From the NCBI RefSeq assembly GCF_027587205.1, contig NZ_JAPDOD010000005.1, positions 62,001 to 126,000 on the forward strand: a stretch of DNA of 64,000 nucleotides. The letters are read 5' to 3'. The translations under genes and the position numbers were made by a program. How positions within the stretch are numbered: the stretch's first letter is position 1; each line of letters begins with the position of its first letter. The notes beneath the pieces were generated by a model. It was not told the origin of the DNA and made no database searches. It worked only from the letters and a program-made list of their open reading frames with translations. The DNA comes from Solirubrobacter ginsenosidimutans (GTDB lineage Bacteria > Actinomycetota > Thermoleophilia > Solirubrobacterales > Solirubrobacteraceae). Positions 9,463 through 18,109 of the stretch are shown in pieces.

Positions 9463-10199
9463 CCGCCGTCGACGCGCAGGACGGCGCCCGTTGTATAGGT
9501 CGACGCGTCGCTGGCGAGGTAGAGCATCGTGCCCTCGAGCTCGTCGGCGCTGGCGCCTCGTTGCAGCGCGAAGCCCTGGCTCTCGCGTTCGAAGGCGTCC
9601 ATGTCCCAGTGCTTGGAGACGTCGGTGAGGAAGGTGCCGGGCTGGACGCTGTTGACGCGCACGGCCGGGCCGAAGGCGTGCGCGAAGCCGACCGTCAGCG
9701 CGTCGAGGCCGGCCTTGGCCGCGGCGTACGGGATGACCTCGGGGAGCGGGTAGCGGGCGGCGACGCTCGAGACGTTGATGATGCTGCCGCCGTCGCCGGC
9801 GGCCATCCGCGCACCGATGGTTGCCGTCAGCCGGAACGGGCCGGAGAGGTTGACGTCGATCACCTTGCGCCAGAGCTCTTCCGACACGTTCTCGACGCGG
9901 TCGTAGAGCGGTGACATCCCGGCATTGTTGACCAGCACGTCGACGCGGCCGAAGGTCTCGTAGGTCGTCGCGATGAGGCCGTCGAGCTCGTTCCAGCGCC
10001 CGACGTGGCAGGCGTGCGGCAGCGCCTTGCGGCCCAGCGCTTCGACCTCCTCCGCCACCGCCTGACAGTCGTCGAGCTTGCGCGAGGCGATCACGACGTC
10101 GGCGCCGGCGGCCGCGAACGCGAGCACGGTGGCGCGACCGAGCCCACGGCTTCCACCCGTGACGAGCGCCACGCGGCCCGTCAGGTCGAAGCTCGCCAT
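9429..10199 (-). CDS. SDR family oxidoreductase
   Basis: Classical short-chain dehydrogenase/reductase of 256 residues, NAD(P)-dependent. TGGSRGLG cofactor loop, NNAG, catalytic Ser in INVSSVAARY and YAAAK (YxxxK) are all present; the tail LRVDGGYLPP is typical. ATG at 10199 overlaps the stop of the PucR-type regulator (TGATG). Substrate unknown; the context suggests a hydroxyacyl-CoA or alcohol in the same pathway. Its 3' end overlaps the convergent hydratase gene. Confidence 0.92.
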   Translation of the reverse strand: MASFDLTGRVALVTGGSRGLGRATVLAFAAAGADVVIASRKLDDCQAVAEEVEALGRKALPHACHVGRWNELDGLIATTYETFGRVDVLVNNAGMSPLYDRVENVSEELWRKVIDVNLSGPFRLTATIGARMAAGDGGSIINVSSVAARYPLPEVIPYAAAKAGLDALTVGFAHAFGPAVRVNSVQPGTFLTDVSKHWDMDAFERESQGFALQRGASADELEGTMLYLASDASTYTTGAVLRVDGGYLPPQRSGRS

Positions 10200-12058
10200 C
10201 AGCGCGTCATCAGCGCCTGCAGCCGCCCGCGCAGGTGGAGCACGAGCAGTGCGAGCTGCACGCTGAGCTGGGCGTCGGAGTCGGTGCGCACGGGCAGCCC
10301 GGTCAGCTCTTCGATCTTGGCCAGCCGGTAGCGCACGGTGTTCTCGTGCACGTCCAGGTGGGCGGCGACGCGACGCACGCTGCGCTGGTCCTCGAAGAAC
10401 CGCACGAGCGTGAGCAGCAGGTCGGGCGCGCCGCTGTCGGCGAGCATGTTGCGCAGCGTCTCGTCGACGAAGCGGTCGGCCTCGGCGGCGTCGGCACCCA
10501 TCAGCAGCAGGCGGCCCGCGCCGAGCTCGTCGGCCGCCAGCACGCGGGTCGAGCCAGGGCCATGGAACGCGCGGATGCACTGCAGCACCTGGCGGACCTG
10601 GGCGTAGGCGCGCGGGTAGGCCTCGGCGTCGGAGCACGGGACGGAGAGCGCCGCGAGCGGCTCGCCGAGCGTCGTGCGAGCGGCTTCGAGGGTGGCGCGC
10701 GCGGTCTCGACCGCGCTCGCACGGGTTGCGTCCGGCTCCGCCGGGAGCAGCACCACGACGCCGTCGGGCGTCGCGCCGGTCATCACCCGCGCGCCAGGTG
10801 CGGCGGTGACGAACGCCTCGCGCACGGCGCGCACGTCCAGCGGCGCGCCCGAGTAGGGCGAGAGCAGGCAGAAGACGTGCGGCTGATCGAGCACGATGCC
10901 GAGGAAGTCGGCGCGGCGGCGGACGTCGTCGTGGTCGCGGGCGCTGTCCACCAGGCCCGAGACGAACGTCGCCTCGGCGTCCCACTCGCTCGCCATGATC
11001 CGGCGCTCGGCGCTGAGGTCGAGCGCGATCATCGTCGACGCGCGGCGGCAGATCCGCTGGTCGAGCGGGCCGAAGTGCGCGGTGTGGGCCATCACGACCA
11101 GCGTGCCCCAGCGCTCGTCGCGGATCGTCACCGGAGCGACGAGATAGCGGTGCAGCAGGCCCGCGCGGGCGATCGGGCCGACGACCGTCGAGCGCACCGG
11201 GTCGATGCCCTCCAGCGCCGCGACGACCTCCGGGTGGCCGAGGAACTCCGGCTCGAGCAACCGCGGGATCACGAAGCCGTCCTCGCCGGGCGGGACGGCC
11301 GATGCCAGCCGCTGGTAGCCCGCGTCGTAGAGCGCGCAGGACTTGCCCGTCAGGTCCGAGACGGCCTGGACGATCTCGCGGACGTTGGCGCCCTTGATCA
11401 CGAGGTTCGTGAGGCGGTCGTCGAGCGCGGCGACCCGGCGCAGGATGTCGTTCTGTCGCGCGACGGTGCCGAAGCTCTCACGCAGCCGCGCGTTCATCTG
11501 GGCCTGCGAGATCGCCACCGCCGCGAGCTGGGCGAAGACCGCGGCGATCGCGACGTCGGCGTCGCTGAAGGCGCGCGGGGCATCCTCGCCGTCGAGGTAG
11601 ATGATCCCGATCACCTCGTCGCGCAGGACCATCGGCACGCCCACCATCGAGCGCACGCCCCAGTGGCGCATGGTCGAGTGGATCGGCCGCGGGTCGTGCA
11701 GCGCGTCGCGGATGTGGACCGGCTTGCGGGTCTCGACGATCTCGTGGGTGAAGTGGTCGGCGGGGATGCCGGCCGTGAGCCGCTTGACCTCGGCGTCGAT
11801 GTCGTGGCCGGCGTGACCCACCTGGCCGCGGTAGAGCCCGGTCTCCTCGTCGCGCAGGTACACGCTGCAGCGCGAGGCGCCGGCGAGGTCGCAGATCTTG
11901 CGCGCGATCAGGTGCAGCAGCGAGCACTGATCGGTGGCGTCGTTGAGCGCCACCGCGACGTCGCTGAACGCCTGGATCGCCTTCCGGTATGCGACCGCCT
12001 CGTACTGGCCCGCGTCGCCCAGCTGATCCGCTGACAGCGCTGGCACGTTGACCTGCAT
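10199..12058 (-). CDS. GAF-domain PucR/CdaR-type transcriptional regulator
   Basis: Cytoplasmic regulator of 619 residues. An N-terminal GAF domain (about residues 30-190, with CSVYLRDEETGLYRG and VGVPMVLRDEVIGIIYLDGE) likely senses a small molecule. A long middle region follows, and the C-terminus is a PucR helix-turn-helix (about 555-612: VRRVAAHLDVHENTVRYRLAKI). ATG at 12058 has AGGAGGAGAG upstream. It is co-translated with the downstream SDR (1-nt overlap) and one shared palindrome lies about 70 nt upstream. It is a candidate controller of the surrounding acyl-CoA genes, but that is inference. Confidence 0.9.
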   Translation of the reverse strand: MQVNVPALSADQLGDAGQYEAVAYRKAIQAFSDVAVALNDATDQCSLLHLIARKICDLAGASRCSVYLRDEETGLYRGQVGHAGHDIDAEVKRLTAGIPADHFTHEIVETRKPVHIRDALHDPRPIHSTMRHWGVRSMVGVPMVLRDEVIGIIYLDGEDAPRAFSDADVAIAAVFAQLAAVAISQAQMNARLRESFGTVARQNDILRRVAALDDRLTNLVIKGANVREIVQAVSDLTGKSCALYDAGYQRLASAVPPGEDGFVIPRLLEPEFLGHPEVVAALEGIDPVRSTVVGPIARAGLLHRYLVAPVTIRDERWGTLVVMAHTAHFGPLDQRICRRASTMIALDLSAERRIMASEWDAEATFVSGLVDSARDHDDVRRRADFLGIVLDQPHVFCLLSPYSGAPLDVRAVREAFVTAAPGARVMTGATPDGVVVLLPAEPDATRASAVETARATLEAARTTLGEPLAALSVPCSDAEAYPRAYAQVRQVLQCIRAFHGPGSTRVLAADELGAGRLLLMGADAAEADRFVDETLRNMLADSGAPDLLLTLVRFFEDQRSVRRVAAHLDVHENTVRYRLAKIEELTGLPVRTDSDAQLSVQLALLVLHLRGRLQALMTR

Positions 12059-12126
12059 GACTCTCTCTCCTCCTCGTGCTGCCACAACCAAGCGTAACGG
12101 TTGGCGTCCCTGGGCGATCCAGGGCA

Positions 12127-12142
12127 TTGGAGGATTCGACAG
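12127..12142 (+). promoter_or_regulatory. Shared 16-bp palindromic operator, site e
   Basis: TTGGAGGATTCGACAG, 69 nt upstream of the PucR-type regulator start, in the 91-nt gap after the SDR at 12150. It is a weaker palindrome than the other sites but keeps TTGGAG and CA at the conserved positions. Confidence 0.5.
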
Positions 12143-12149
12143 TCGGCGG

Positions 12150-12908
12150 TCAGCGGGCGGTCCAGCCACCGTCGACCGCGAGCGTATGGCCCGTGACGTA
12201 GGAGCTCGCGTCGCTCGCGAGGAACAGCAGCGCGCCGTCGAGCTCGTGCGGCTCACCCGGCCGCCCGGCCGGCGTGTTGCGGCGGATCCACTGCATCGAG
12301 CGCTCGTCCGCCCACAGCTCCTCGGTCATCTCCGACGCGAAGAACCCGGGGGCGAGCGCATTGACCCTGATGCCGCGGCGAGCCCACTGGCACGCGAGCT
12401 CGCGCGTCAGGTTCACCACCGCGGCCTTGGAGGCGTTGTAGCTCGCCTGCGCGACCGGAGCGGAGGCGACGAGCCCGAAGATCGAGGCGAGGTTGACGAT
12501 GCTCCCGCTGCGTTGTTCGAGCATCACCCGCCCGGTGAGCTGGCTAAGCGCGAACACGCTCGTGGTATTGATCGCGAGCACGTCGCGGAAGGCGTGCAGC
12601 GGCTCGGTCTCCGCGGGGCTGGCGGCGGAGATGCCGGCGTTGTTGACGAGCACGTCGATGCGGCCGTGTTCTCCGACGGTGTGCTCCACGAGCGCCTGCA
12701 GCGCGTCGTCGGACGCGACGTCGCAGGTGAACGCGTGGATGTTCGGCGCTGCTTCCGCGAGCGCCTCGAGCCGGTCCGTGCGCCGCGCCGCGGCGACGAC
12801 CGTCGCGCCCGCGTTCTCGAGCACCCGCGCGAACCGGGCCCCGAGGCCGCTGGAGGCACCGGTGACGATCGCGACACGACCGTCGAGGCGGAAGGGCTCG
12901 TCCGTCAT
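12150..12908 (-). CDS. SDR family oxidoreductase
   Basis: Classical SDR of 252 residues: TGASSGLG cofactor loop, NNAGIS, catalytic Ser in NLASIFGLV, YNASK and the C-terminal LAVDGGWTAR. Close in pattern to 3-oxoacyl-ACP reductase/2-hydroxycyclohexane-type SDRs. It is followed on the same strand, after 91 nt, by the PucR-type regulator. A shared palindrome (site d) lies about 56-71 nt upstream of its ATG. Substrate not deducible. Confidence 0.92.
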   Translation of the reverse strand: MTDEPFRLDGRVAIVTGASSGLGARFARVLENAGATVVAAARRTDRLEALAEAAPNIHAFTCDVASDDALQALVEHTVGEHGRIDVLVNNAGISAASPAETEPLHAFRDVLAINTTSVFALSQLTGRVMLEQRSGSIVNLASIFGLVASAPVAQASYNASKAAVVNLTRELACQWARRGIRVNALAPGFFASEMTEELWADERSMQWIRRNTPAGRPGEPHELDGALLFLASDASSYVTGHTLAVDGGWTAR

Positions 12909-12963
12909 CGCGGCCCAGTCTCACGCGCACGTCTCCCTCTCCTCCGCGGGTTGTTTGGGCGCG

Positions 12964-12979
12964 CTGGGGAACCCTCCAA
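12964..12979 (-). promoter_or_regulatory. Shared 16-bp palindromic operator, site d
   Basis: Reads TTGGAGGGTTCCCCAG on the minus strand, upstream of the SDR at 12908. With flanks it matches site c (13230) at 17 of 20 positions (GGGATTGGAG core). Confidence 0.6.
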
Positions 12980-12998
12980 TCCCGATTCTCCTCGAGGG

Positions 12999-13222
12999 CC
13001 GATGATCAACTGCTCCGGTGAGGGGGGAGGCGGTTTCGGTGCGCCCTCCGGGACTGGCTGCCGCCGTCCGCCCTCCGCGGCGGGGGGTGCGGCACGAGAG
13101 CTGCCTCTCAGGAAGTTCTCGTTCCGCACCCCCATCAACGCGCCACCTCGAACAGTGCGAACCTGATCGAAACTCGCGTTCGGGCGGCAAGACGCGCACA
13201 GTCGACCACGGCGACCGGGACA
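12999..13222 (+). repeat. Intergenic element copy 1 (with strong hairpin)
   Basis: Fills most of the 381-bp gap between two divergent genes. It shares ordered blocks with a second copy at 49801: TCAACTGCTCCGG, a G-rich run then GCCCTCCG, CACCCCCATC, TCGAAAC and GACCACGGCGACCG. No convincing protein is encoded. A 17-bp stem with one mismatch (13083-13099 with 13117-13133, 17-nt loop) is its most prominent structure. It may be a structured RNA or a small dispersed repeat. Confidence 0.5.
13083..13133 (+). other. Long stem-loop inside intergenic element copy 1
   Basis: GGGGGTGCGG pairs with CCGCACCCCC, then one mismatch, then ACGAGA with TCTCGT. No T-tract follows, so it is not a standard terminator, and it is not at the 3' end of a gene. 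Confidence 0.55.
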
Positions 13223-13229
13223 AGGCGTC

Positions 13230-13245
13230 ATGGGGAGTTCTCCAA
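13230..13245 (-). promoter_or_regulatory. Shared 16-bp palindromic operator, site c
   Basis: Reads TTGGAGAACTCCCCAT on the minus strand, 31 nt before the -10 box of the hydratase gene at 13290. GGAG..CTCC forms a tight palindrome. Confidence 0.6.
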
Positions 13246-13276
13246 TCCCACCCGGCGTGCGGCATGGCCGGGCGAC

Positions 13277-13282
13277 TAGGGT
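13277..13282 (+). promoter_or_regulatory. -10 box of leaderless promoter (13290 gene)
   Basis: TAGGGT, 7 nt before ATG at 13290, with no ribosome site between. It fits TANNNT with transcription starting at the start codon. Confidence 0.55.
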
Positions 13283-13289
13283 CGGCGGC

Positions 13290-14051
13290 ATGTCCGTCCG
13301 CTACGAAGAGCGCGGCCATGTCGCCGTGTTGACGATCGACCGGCCCGAGGCACGCAACGCGGTGAATGGGGACGTCGCCCGCGGGATCGAGGAGGGCCTG
13401 GATCGCGCCGAGGCGTCTGGGGTGCGCGTCGCGATCCTCACCGGCGTGCCGCCCGTCTTCTGCGCGGGCGCCGACCTGAAGGCCATCGGCGCGGGTGAGG
13501 GCCACACGCTCTCGACCGAGCGCGGTGGATTCGCGGGTGTCACCGAGCGGGTGCGGACGGTGCCGCTGATCGCTGCCGTCGACGGCCCCGCGCTGGCCGG
13601 CGGCACCGAGATCGTGCTCGCGTGCGACCTCGTGGTCGCCTCCGAGACCGCCCGCTTCGGCATCCCGGAGGTCAAGCGCGGGCTGATCGCGGGCGGCGGC
13701 GGGCTGTTCCGGCTCGGCCGCGTGCTGCCGCTCAACGTCGCGATGGAGGCCGCGCTGACCGGCGACCCGATCGACGCGCCCACCGCCCACCGCCACGGCC
13801 TGGTCAACGCGCTCTGTGCGCCGGGCGAAGCCCTCGAAGCGGCGCTGGCGCTGGCCGAGCGCGTCGCGGCCAACGCCCCGATCTCCGTCCTCGAATCGCG
13901 CCGCCTGGTCGCCGACACGGCCGGTCTGAGCGAGGCGGAGGCCTGGGAGCGCACCCACGCCGCCGCCGCGCGGGTCCTGGCCACCGAGGACGTCAAGGAG
14001 GGCGTGCGCGCGTTCATCGAGCGCCGGGACCCGGTTTGGACCGGGACCTGA
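13290..14051 (+). CDS. Enoyl-CoA hydratase/isomerase family protein
   Basis: Crotonase-fold enzyme of 253 residues: VFCAGADLKAIG, GPALAGGTEIVLACDLVV, and IPEVKRGLIAGGGGLFRL, which holds the first catalytic Glu while the second position is Gly. This pattern is frequent in actinobacterial EchA-type proteins of uncertain specificity. ATG at 13290 is supported by the TAGGGT box 7 nt upstream, as expected for a leaderless mRNA. Monocistronic or followed by the secreted protein gene 82 nt later. Confidence 0.9.
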   Translation: MSVRYEERGHVAVLTIDRPEARNAVNGDVARGIEEGLDRAEASGVRVAILTGVPPVFCAGADLKAIGAGEGHTLSTERGGFAGVTERVRTVPLIAAVDGPALAGGTEIVLACDLVVASETARFGIPEVKRGLIAGGGGLFRLGRVLPLNVAMEAALTGDPIDAPTAHRHGLVNALCAPGEALEAALALAERVAANAPISVLESRRLVADTAGLSEAEAWERTHAAAARVLATEDVKEGVRAFIERRDPVWTGT

Positions 14052-14133
14052 CCGACGGTCCGGCGGATCCCATAAGCTGACCCGCCTCCCCACGCAATAC
14101 CCGATCGCGCGGCCTCGCCGCGCGACCCGCTCG

Positions 14134-15042
14134 ATGCGAACTCACACCGCGCTCCTCATCGCGGCGGCGATCTTCTTCGTCGTCGCCTCACCCGCCCGCG
14201 CGGCGGTGCTCGTCGGCATCGGCGAGCAGTCGCCGGAGATGTTCTCCGACACCCGGTATCAGGCGCTGGACGTCCACCACGCCCGCTTCGTCGCGCCCTG
14301 GGACACGCTGCACAATCGCTGGGAGACGACGCAGCTCGACAGCTACCTGCTCGACGCCAGGGCGGCGGGAACGAACGTGCTGCTGTCGTTCGGGCGCTCG
14401 AACCAGCACACGCGCGAGCTGCCCTCGCCGAAGACGCTGACGCGCGAGTTCCGGCGGTTCCGCGCCCGTTACCCGTGGGTGACGGACTACGTCACGTGGA
14501 ACGAGGCCAATCACTGCAGCCAGCCGACGTGCCGGCGGCCGGACCGCGTCGCGGCGTACTACGTGGCGCTCAAGAACGCGTGCAGGCGGTGCCGGATCGT
14601 CGCCGCCGACCTGCTCGACGACTCGAAGATCGGCGAGTGGGCGAGTGACTTCCTGGACGTCGCCGGCCGTGACCGCACGCTCATCTGGGGCCTGCACAAC
14701 TACATCGACGCCAACCGCTTCCGCACCCGCGGGACGCGCGCGCTGCTGAAGGCGACCACGGGCGAGGTGTGGTTCACCGAGACGGGCGGGATCGTCAAGC
14801 GCAAGCAGGACGCGGCGGTGCCGCTGCCCGCCTCGCCCGAGCACGCCGCGAAGGCCGCGCGCTGGGTGTTCCGGCTCGCCGCGCTGTCCTCGCGCGTCAA
14901 GCGGATCTACTTCTACCACTGGACCCCGCCGACGACCCCCGGGGCGACGTGGGACTCGGCCCTGCTCGGCCCGACCGGAGCACCGCGCCCCGCCTACACG
15001 GTGCTCCGCAACTGGCTGATCCGCGAACGAGGGAAGCGCTAG
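14134..15042 (+). CDS. Secreted glycoside hydrolase-like (beta/alpha)8 protein
   Basis: Exported protein of 302 residues. A signal peptide (MRTHTALLIAAAIFFVVA, likely cleaved after SPARA) precedes a domain with the layout of clan A glycosidases: WNEANH with a candidate acid/base Glu124 and FTETGG with a candidate nucleophile Glu216, plus YFYHWTPP near the C-terminus. The best guess is a GH5/GH39-like retaining enzyme on a cell-wall or plant polysaccharide; the family is not certain. A possible -10 (TAAGCT, 14073-14078) gives a leader of about 48 nt. The last 4 bp overlap the convergent SDR gene. Confidence 0.8.
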   Translation: MRTHTALLIAAAIFFVVASPARAAVLVGIGEQSPEMFSDTRYQALDVHHARFVAPWDTLHNRWETTQLDSYLLDARAAGTNVLLSFGRSNQHTRELPSPKTLTREFRRFRARYPWVTDYVTWNEANHCSQPTCRRPDRVAAYYVALKNACRRCRIVAADLLDDSKIGEWASDFLDVAGRDRTLIWGLHNYIDANRFRTRGTRALLKATTGEVWFTETGGIVKRKQDAAVPLPASPEHAAKAARWVFRLAALSSRVKRIYFYHWTPPTTPGATWDSALLGPTGAPRPAYTVLRNWLIRERGKR

Positions 15043-15866
15043 CCCGTCATCCCGCCGACCTGCCCGCCGGTGACGTGCAGGACCTGGCCGTGGACGAAGT
15101 CCGACCACGGCGAGCAGAGCATGAAAATGCCGCCCGCGGCGTCCTCGACGGTCGCCTCTCGCCCCAGAGGGATCGACGCGGCGCCCGAGCCGACGAGCGG
15201 GTCGGGGATGCCGAGTGTGACGGTCTCCCCCGCGACCTCGATCGTGTTGCCCGCCTGGTTCGATGCCGTCAGGCGGGTCTGGACGGAGCCGAAGGCGACC
15301 GCGTTGACGTTGATCTTGAACTGGCCCCACTCCTTGGCCAGCGCCTTCGTCAGCCCCACCAGCGCCATCTTGCCCGCCGCGTAGTTGACCTGGCCGGCGT
15401 TGCCCATCGTGCCGCTGATCGAGCTCACGTTGACGACCTTGCGGAAGACCTCCAGGCCCTGCTCGCGCTCGGCCTTGGCCGGCTCGCGCAGGTGCGGAGC
15501 GGCGGCGCGCAGGACGCGGAACGGGACGACGGCGTGGATGTCGAGCATCCGCTGGAATGCGTCGTCGGTCATCTTGTGCATCACGCCGTCGACGGTGTAG
15601 CCGGCGTTGTTGACCACGATGTCGACGCGGCCGAAGGCGTCGATCGCGGTCTGGACGAGCCGGTCGGGCGCGTCGCCCTGCGTGAGGTCCGCGGCGAACA
15701 CCGCGGTCTCGCCCGCCAACGACGAAGCGGTCGCGGCGGCCTCGTCGCCGTCGAGGTCTGAGATCACGACCGAGGCGCCCTGCGCGCTCAGCAGCGACGC
15801 GGTCGCGCGGCCGATGCCGCGCGCGGAGCCGGTGACGATCGCGACCTTCCCGTCGAGCACACCCAT
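15039..15866 (-). CDS. SDR family oxidoreductase (FabG-like)
   Basis: SDR of 275 residues with TGSARGIG, NNAGY, VNVSSISGTMG, YAAGK and a C-terminal VTGGQVGG. Slightly longer than usual because of an insert after the active site (TASNQAGNTIEVAGETVTL). Pattern is close to 3-oxoacyl reductases or the dehydrogenase part of multifunctional enzymes. Its ATG overlaps the alcohol dehydrogenase stop (TGATG). Last gene of the thiolase-ACAD-alcohol dehydrogenase-SDR operon, so it may oxidise a 3-hydroxyacyl-CoA. Confidence 0.9.
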   Translation of the reverse strand: MGVLDGKVAIVTGSARGIGRATASLLSAQGASVVISDLDGDEAAATASSLAGETAVFAADLTQGDAPDRLVQTAIDAFGRVDIVVNNAGYTVDGVMHKMTDDAFQRMLDIHAVVPFRVLRAAAPHLREPAKAEREQGLEVFRKVVNVSSISGTMGNAGQVNYAAGKMALVGLTKALAKEWGQFKINVNAVAFGSVQTRLTASNQAGNTIEVAGETVTLGIPDPLVGSGAASIPLGREATVEDAAGGIFMLCSPWSDFVHGQVLHVTGGQVGGMTG

Positions 15867-16891
15867 CAGCGCGTCCCCGCGATGTCGAGCACGATCCGCG
15901 AGCCTCCCGTGTCGCCGGACTGGACGCGGCGCAGCCCTTCGCCGACGTCCTCCAAGGCGATCACGTCCCCGACGACCCGGGGAAGCTTGAGCGTGCCGGA
16001 CGCCAGCATCGAAATCACTGCGCGGACCTCGTCGGGCTCGGCGCCGTAGGAGCCGACGACGTCGCGCTCGCGCACGACGAGGCTCATCTGCCGTCCGGCG
16101 GCGGACTGGTCGGTGCCGATGCCGACGATCACCGCGCGCCCGCCGTCGTCGAGGCAGCGCACCGCGCCGTCCATCGTCGCCGCCCGCCCGACGAACTCGA
16201 GCGCGACGTCCACCCCGCCGTCGCCCGCGATCCGCTTGATCGCGCCTTCCGGCGAGATCGCCTCATCCGCGCCCGTCTCGAGCGCCCACTCCCGCGCCTC
16301 GGCGCGCGGGTCGACGGCGATCACCGAAGCGGCGCCGAGCGTCTTGGCGATCCCCACCGCGCTCAACCCGAGCCCGCCGGTCCCCCACACCGCGACGCGC
16401 GATCCAGGCCCCACGCCGCCGCGGGTCGCGACCGCGTGATAGGCGGTAGCCACGGAGTCGGTCGCCACCGCGGCGAGTTCGTCGCTCAAAGCATCCGGCA
16501 CCGGAATCAGGTTCTCGACCGGCACCACGGCGAGGTCGGCCCAGCAGCCGTGCCGCTCGGCGCCGATGCACTGCGAGTCGACGCAGATCACCGTGCGCCC
16601 GGCGCGGCAGCGCGCGCAGGCGCCGCAGTGCAGCAGCGGGATGATCGCGACCCGCGTCCCCGCCGCGGGCCCGACCGTGTCCGGCCCGAGCGCCTCGACC
16701 ACCCCGCACGGCTCGTGCCCGAGGATGATCGGCAGGAACGCGGTCTTGGCCGTGCCGTCGAGCACGAAGTGCACGTCGGAGCCGCAGATCCCGACCTTCG
16801 TGAGCGAGACCAGGGCCTCACCCGGGCCGGGCTCGGGCTCGGGCCATTCGCGCAGCGACAGCCCCTCGTCCCACAGAACGGCAGCGCGCAT
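15866..16891 (-). CDS. Zinc-dependent alcohol dehydrogenase (MDR family)
   Basis: Medium-chain dehydrogenase of 341 residues. Catalytic zinc site residues in GICGSDVH and GHEPCG; structural zinc lobe CGACARCRAGRTVIC with four Cys; Rossmann loop VWGTGGLGLSAV. It would oxidise an alcohol, or reduce an aldehyde/ketone, with NAD(P). It lies 3 nt after the ACAD and is coupled to the SDR downstream. The substrate may be a hydroxylated intermediate of the same operon (inference). Confidence 0.92.
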   Translation of the reverse strand: MRAAVLWDEGLSLREWPEPEPGPGEALVSLTKVGICGSDVHFVLDGTAKTAFLPIILGHEPCGVVEALGPDTVGPAAGTRVAIIPLLHCGACARCRAGRTVICVDSQCIGAERHGCWADLAVVPVENLIPVPDALSDELAAVATDSVATAYHAVATRGGVGPGSRVAVWGTGGLGLSAVGIAKTLGAASVIAVDPRAEAREWALETGADEAISPEGAIKRIAGDGGVDVALEFVGRAATMDGAVRCLDDGGRAVIVGIGTDQSAAGRQMSLVVRERDVVGSYGAEPDEVRAVISMLASGTLKLPRVVGDVIALEDVGEGLRRVQSGDTGGSRIVLDIAGTR

Positions 16892-16894
16892 CCT

Positions 16895-18109
16895 CTAGTC
16901 CTTCCATCCGTGCTTGGCGAGTTCGATCCGCGCGACGGCGCGGCGGTGCACCTCGTCCGGCCCGTCGGCCAGCCGCAGGACGCGCTGGTGCGCGTAGGCC
17001 TCGGCGAGCGGGAAGTCCTGGCACAGCCCGCCGCCGCCGTGCATCTGGATCGCGCGATCGATCACCCGCGCGGCCATGCTCGGCACCGCGACCTTGATCG
17101 CCGAGATCTGGCTGCGCGCGGCCTTGTTGCCCGCGGTGTCCATCAACCACGCGGCGTGCAGCGTCAGCAGCCGCGCCTGGTCGATCTCGATCCGGCTGTC
17201 GGCGATCCACTCGCGCACGACGCCCTGATCCGACAGCGGCCCGCCGAACGCCACCCGCGACGTCGCGCGCCGGCAGAGGGCCTCCAAAGCGCGCTCCGCC
17301 GAGCCGATCGAGCGCATGCAGTGGTGGATGCGCCCCGGCCCGAGCCGCGCCTGCGCGATCGCGAAGCCGCCGCCCTGCTCGCCGAGCAGGTTCGCGCGCG
17401 GCACGCGCACGTCCTCCAAGACGACCTCGCAGTGCCCTTCGCGGTCGTTGTAGCCGAACACCAGCAGGTCGCGCTCGATCCGCACGCCGGGGGTGGCGAG
17501 CGGGACGAGCACCATGCTCTGGCGGCGGTGGGGCTGGGCGTCCGGGTCGGTCACGCCCATCACGATCGAGATCGCGCAGCGCGCGTCGCCGGCACCCGAG
17601 ATCCACCACTTGTGGCCGTTGATGACGAAGTCGTCGCCGTCCGTCTCGATCCGGCAGCGCACGTTGGTCGCGTCGGAGCTGGCGACCGCGGGCTCGGTCA
17701 TCATGAACGCCGAGCGGATCTCGCCCTCCAGCAGCGGCGCCAGCCAGCGCTCCCGCTGCGCGTCCGTCCCGAACATCGTGAGGATCTCCATGTTCCCGGT
17801 GTCCGGAGCCGAGCAGTTCAAAGCCTCGGGCGCGATCTTCGAGCGCCCCGTCAGCTCCGCGAGCGGCGCGTAGTCGAGGTTGGAGAGCCCCTCGGTCCAC
17901 TCGGTGGCGTGCGGCAGGAACAGGTTCCACAGCCCGCGCGAACGTGCCTCGACCTTGAGCTCCTCCATCACCGCGGGCTGGTGATGCGGGTTGCCCGACG
18001 CGCGCAGCTGTTCCTCGTAGACCGGCTCCGCCGGAAGCACGCGCTCGTCCAGGAACGCGAGCAGGCGCTCCTGGAGCGCCGCCGCGCGCGAGCTCAGCGC
18101 GAAGTCCAC
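16895..18109 (-). CDS. Acyl-CoA dehydrogenase, ACAD10/ACAD11 type
   Basis: 404 residues closely patterned on the dehydrogenase part of ACAD11: [65 protein letters not shown] and [13 protein letters not shown], where an Asp takes the place of the usual catalytic Glu. In mammals such domains are fused to an APH-like kinase and act on 4-hydroxyacyl-CoAs. Here a separate kinase gene (19289-20287) lies just beyond the thiolase. GTG at 18109 directly abuts the thiolase stop. Confidence 0.92.
   Translation of the reverse strand: MDFALSSRAAALQERLLAFLDERVLPAEPVYEEQLRASGNPHHQPAVMEELKVEARSRGLWNLFLPHATEWTEGLSNLDYAPLAELTGRSKIAPEALNCSAPDTGNMEILTMFGTDAQRERWLAPLLEGEIRSAFMMTEPAVASSDATNVRCRIETDGDDFVINGHKWWISGAGDARCAISIVMGVTDPDAQPHRRQSMVLVPLATPGVRIERDLLVFGYNDREGHCEVVLEDVRVPRANLLGEQGGGFAIAQARLGPGRIHHCMRSIGSAERALEALCRRATSRVAFGGPLSDQGVVREWIADSRIEIDQARLLTLHAAWLMDTAGNKAARSQISAIKVAVPSMAARVIDRAIQMHGGGGLCQDFPLAEAYAHQRVLRLADGPDEVHRRAVARIELAKHGWKD

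Noticed and set aside
13018..13332. Small open frames inside intergenic element copy 1
   Set aside because: Low-complexity translations, no ribosome site, and different frames from those open in copy 2; the conserved feature is nucleotide blocks, not a peptide.
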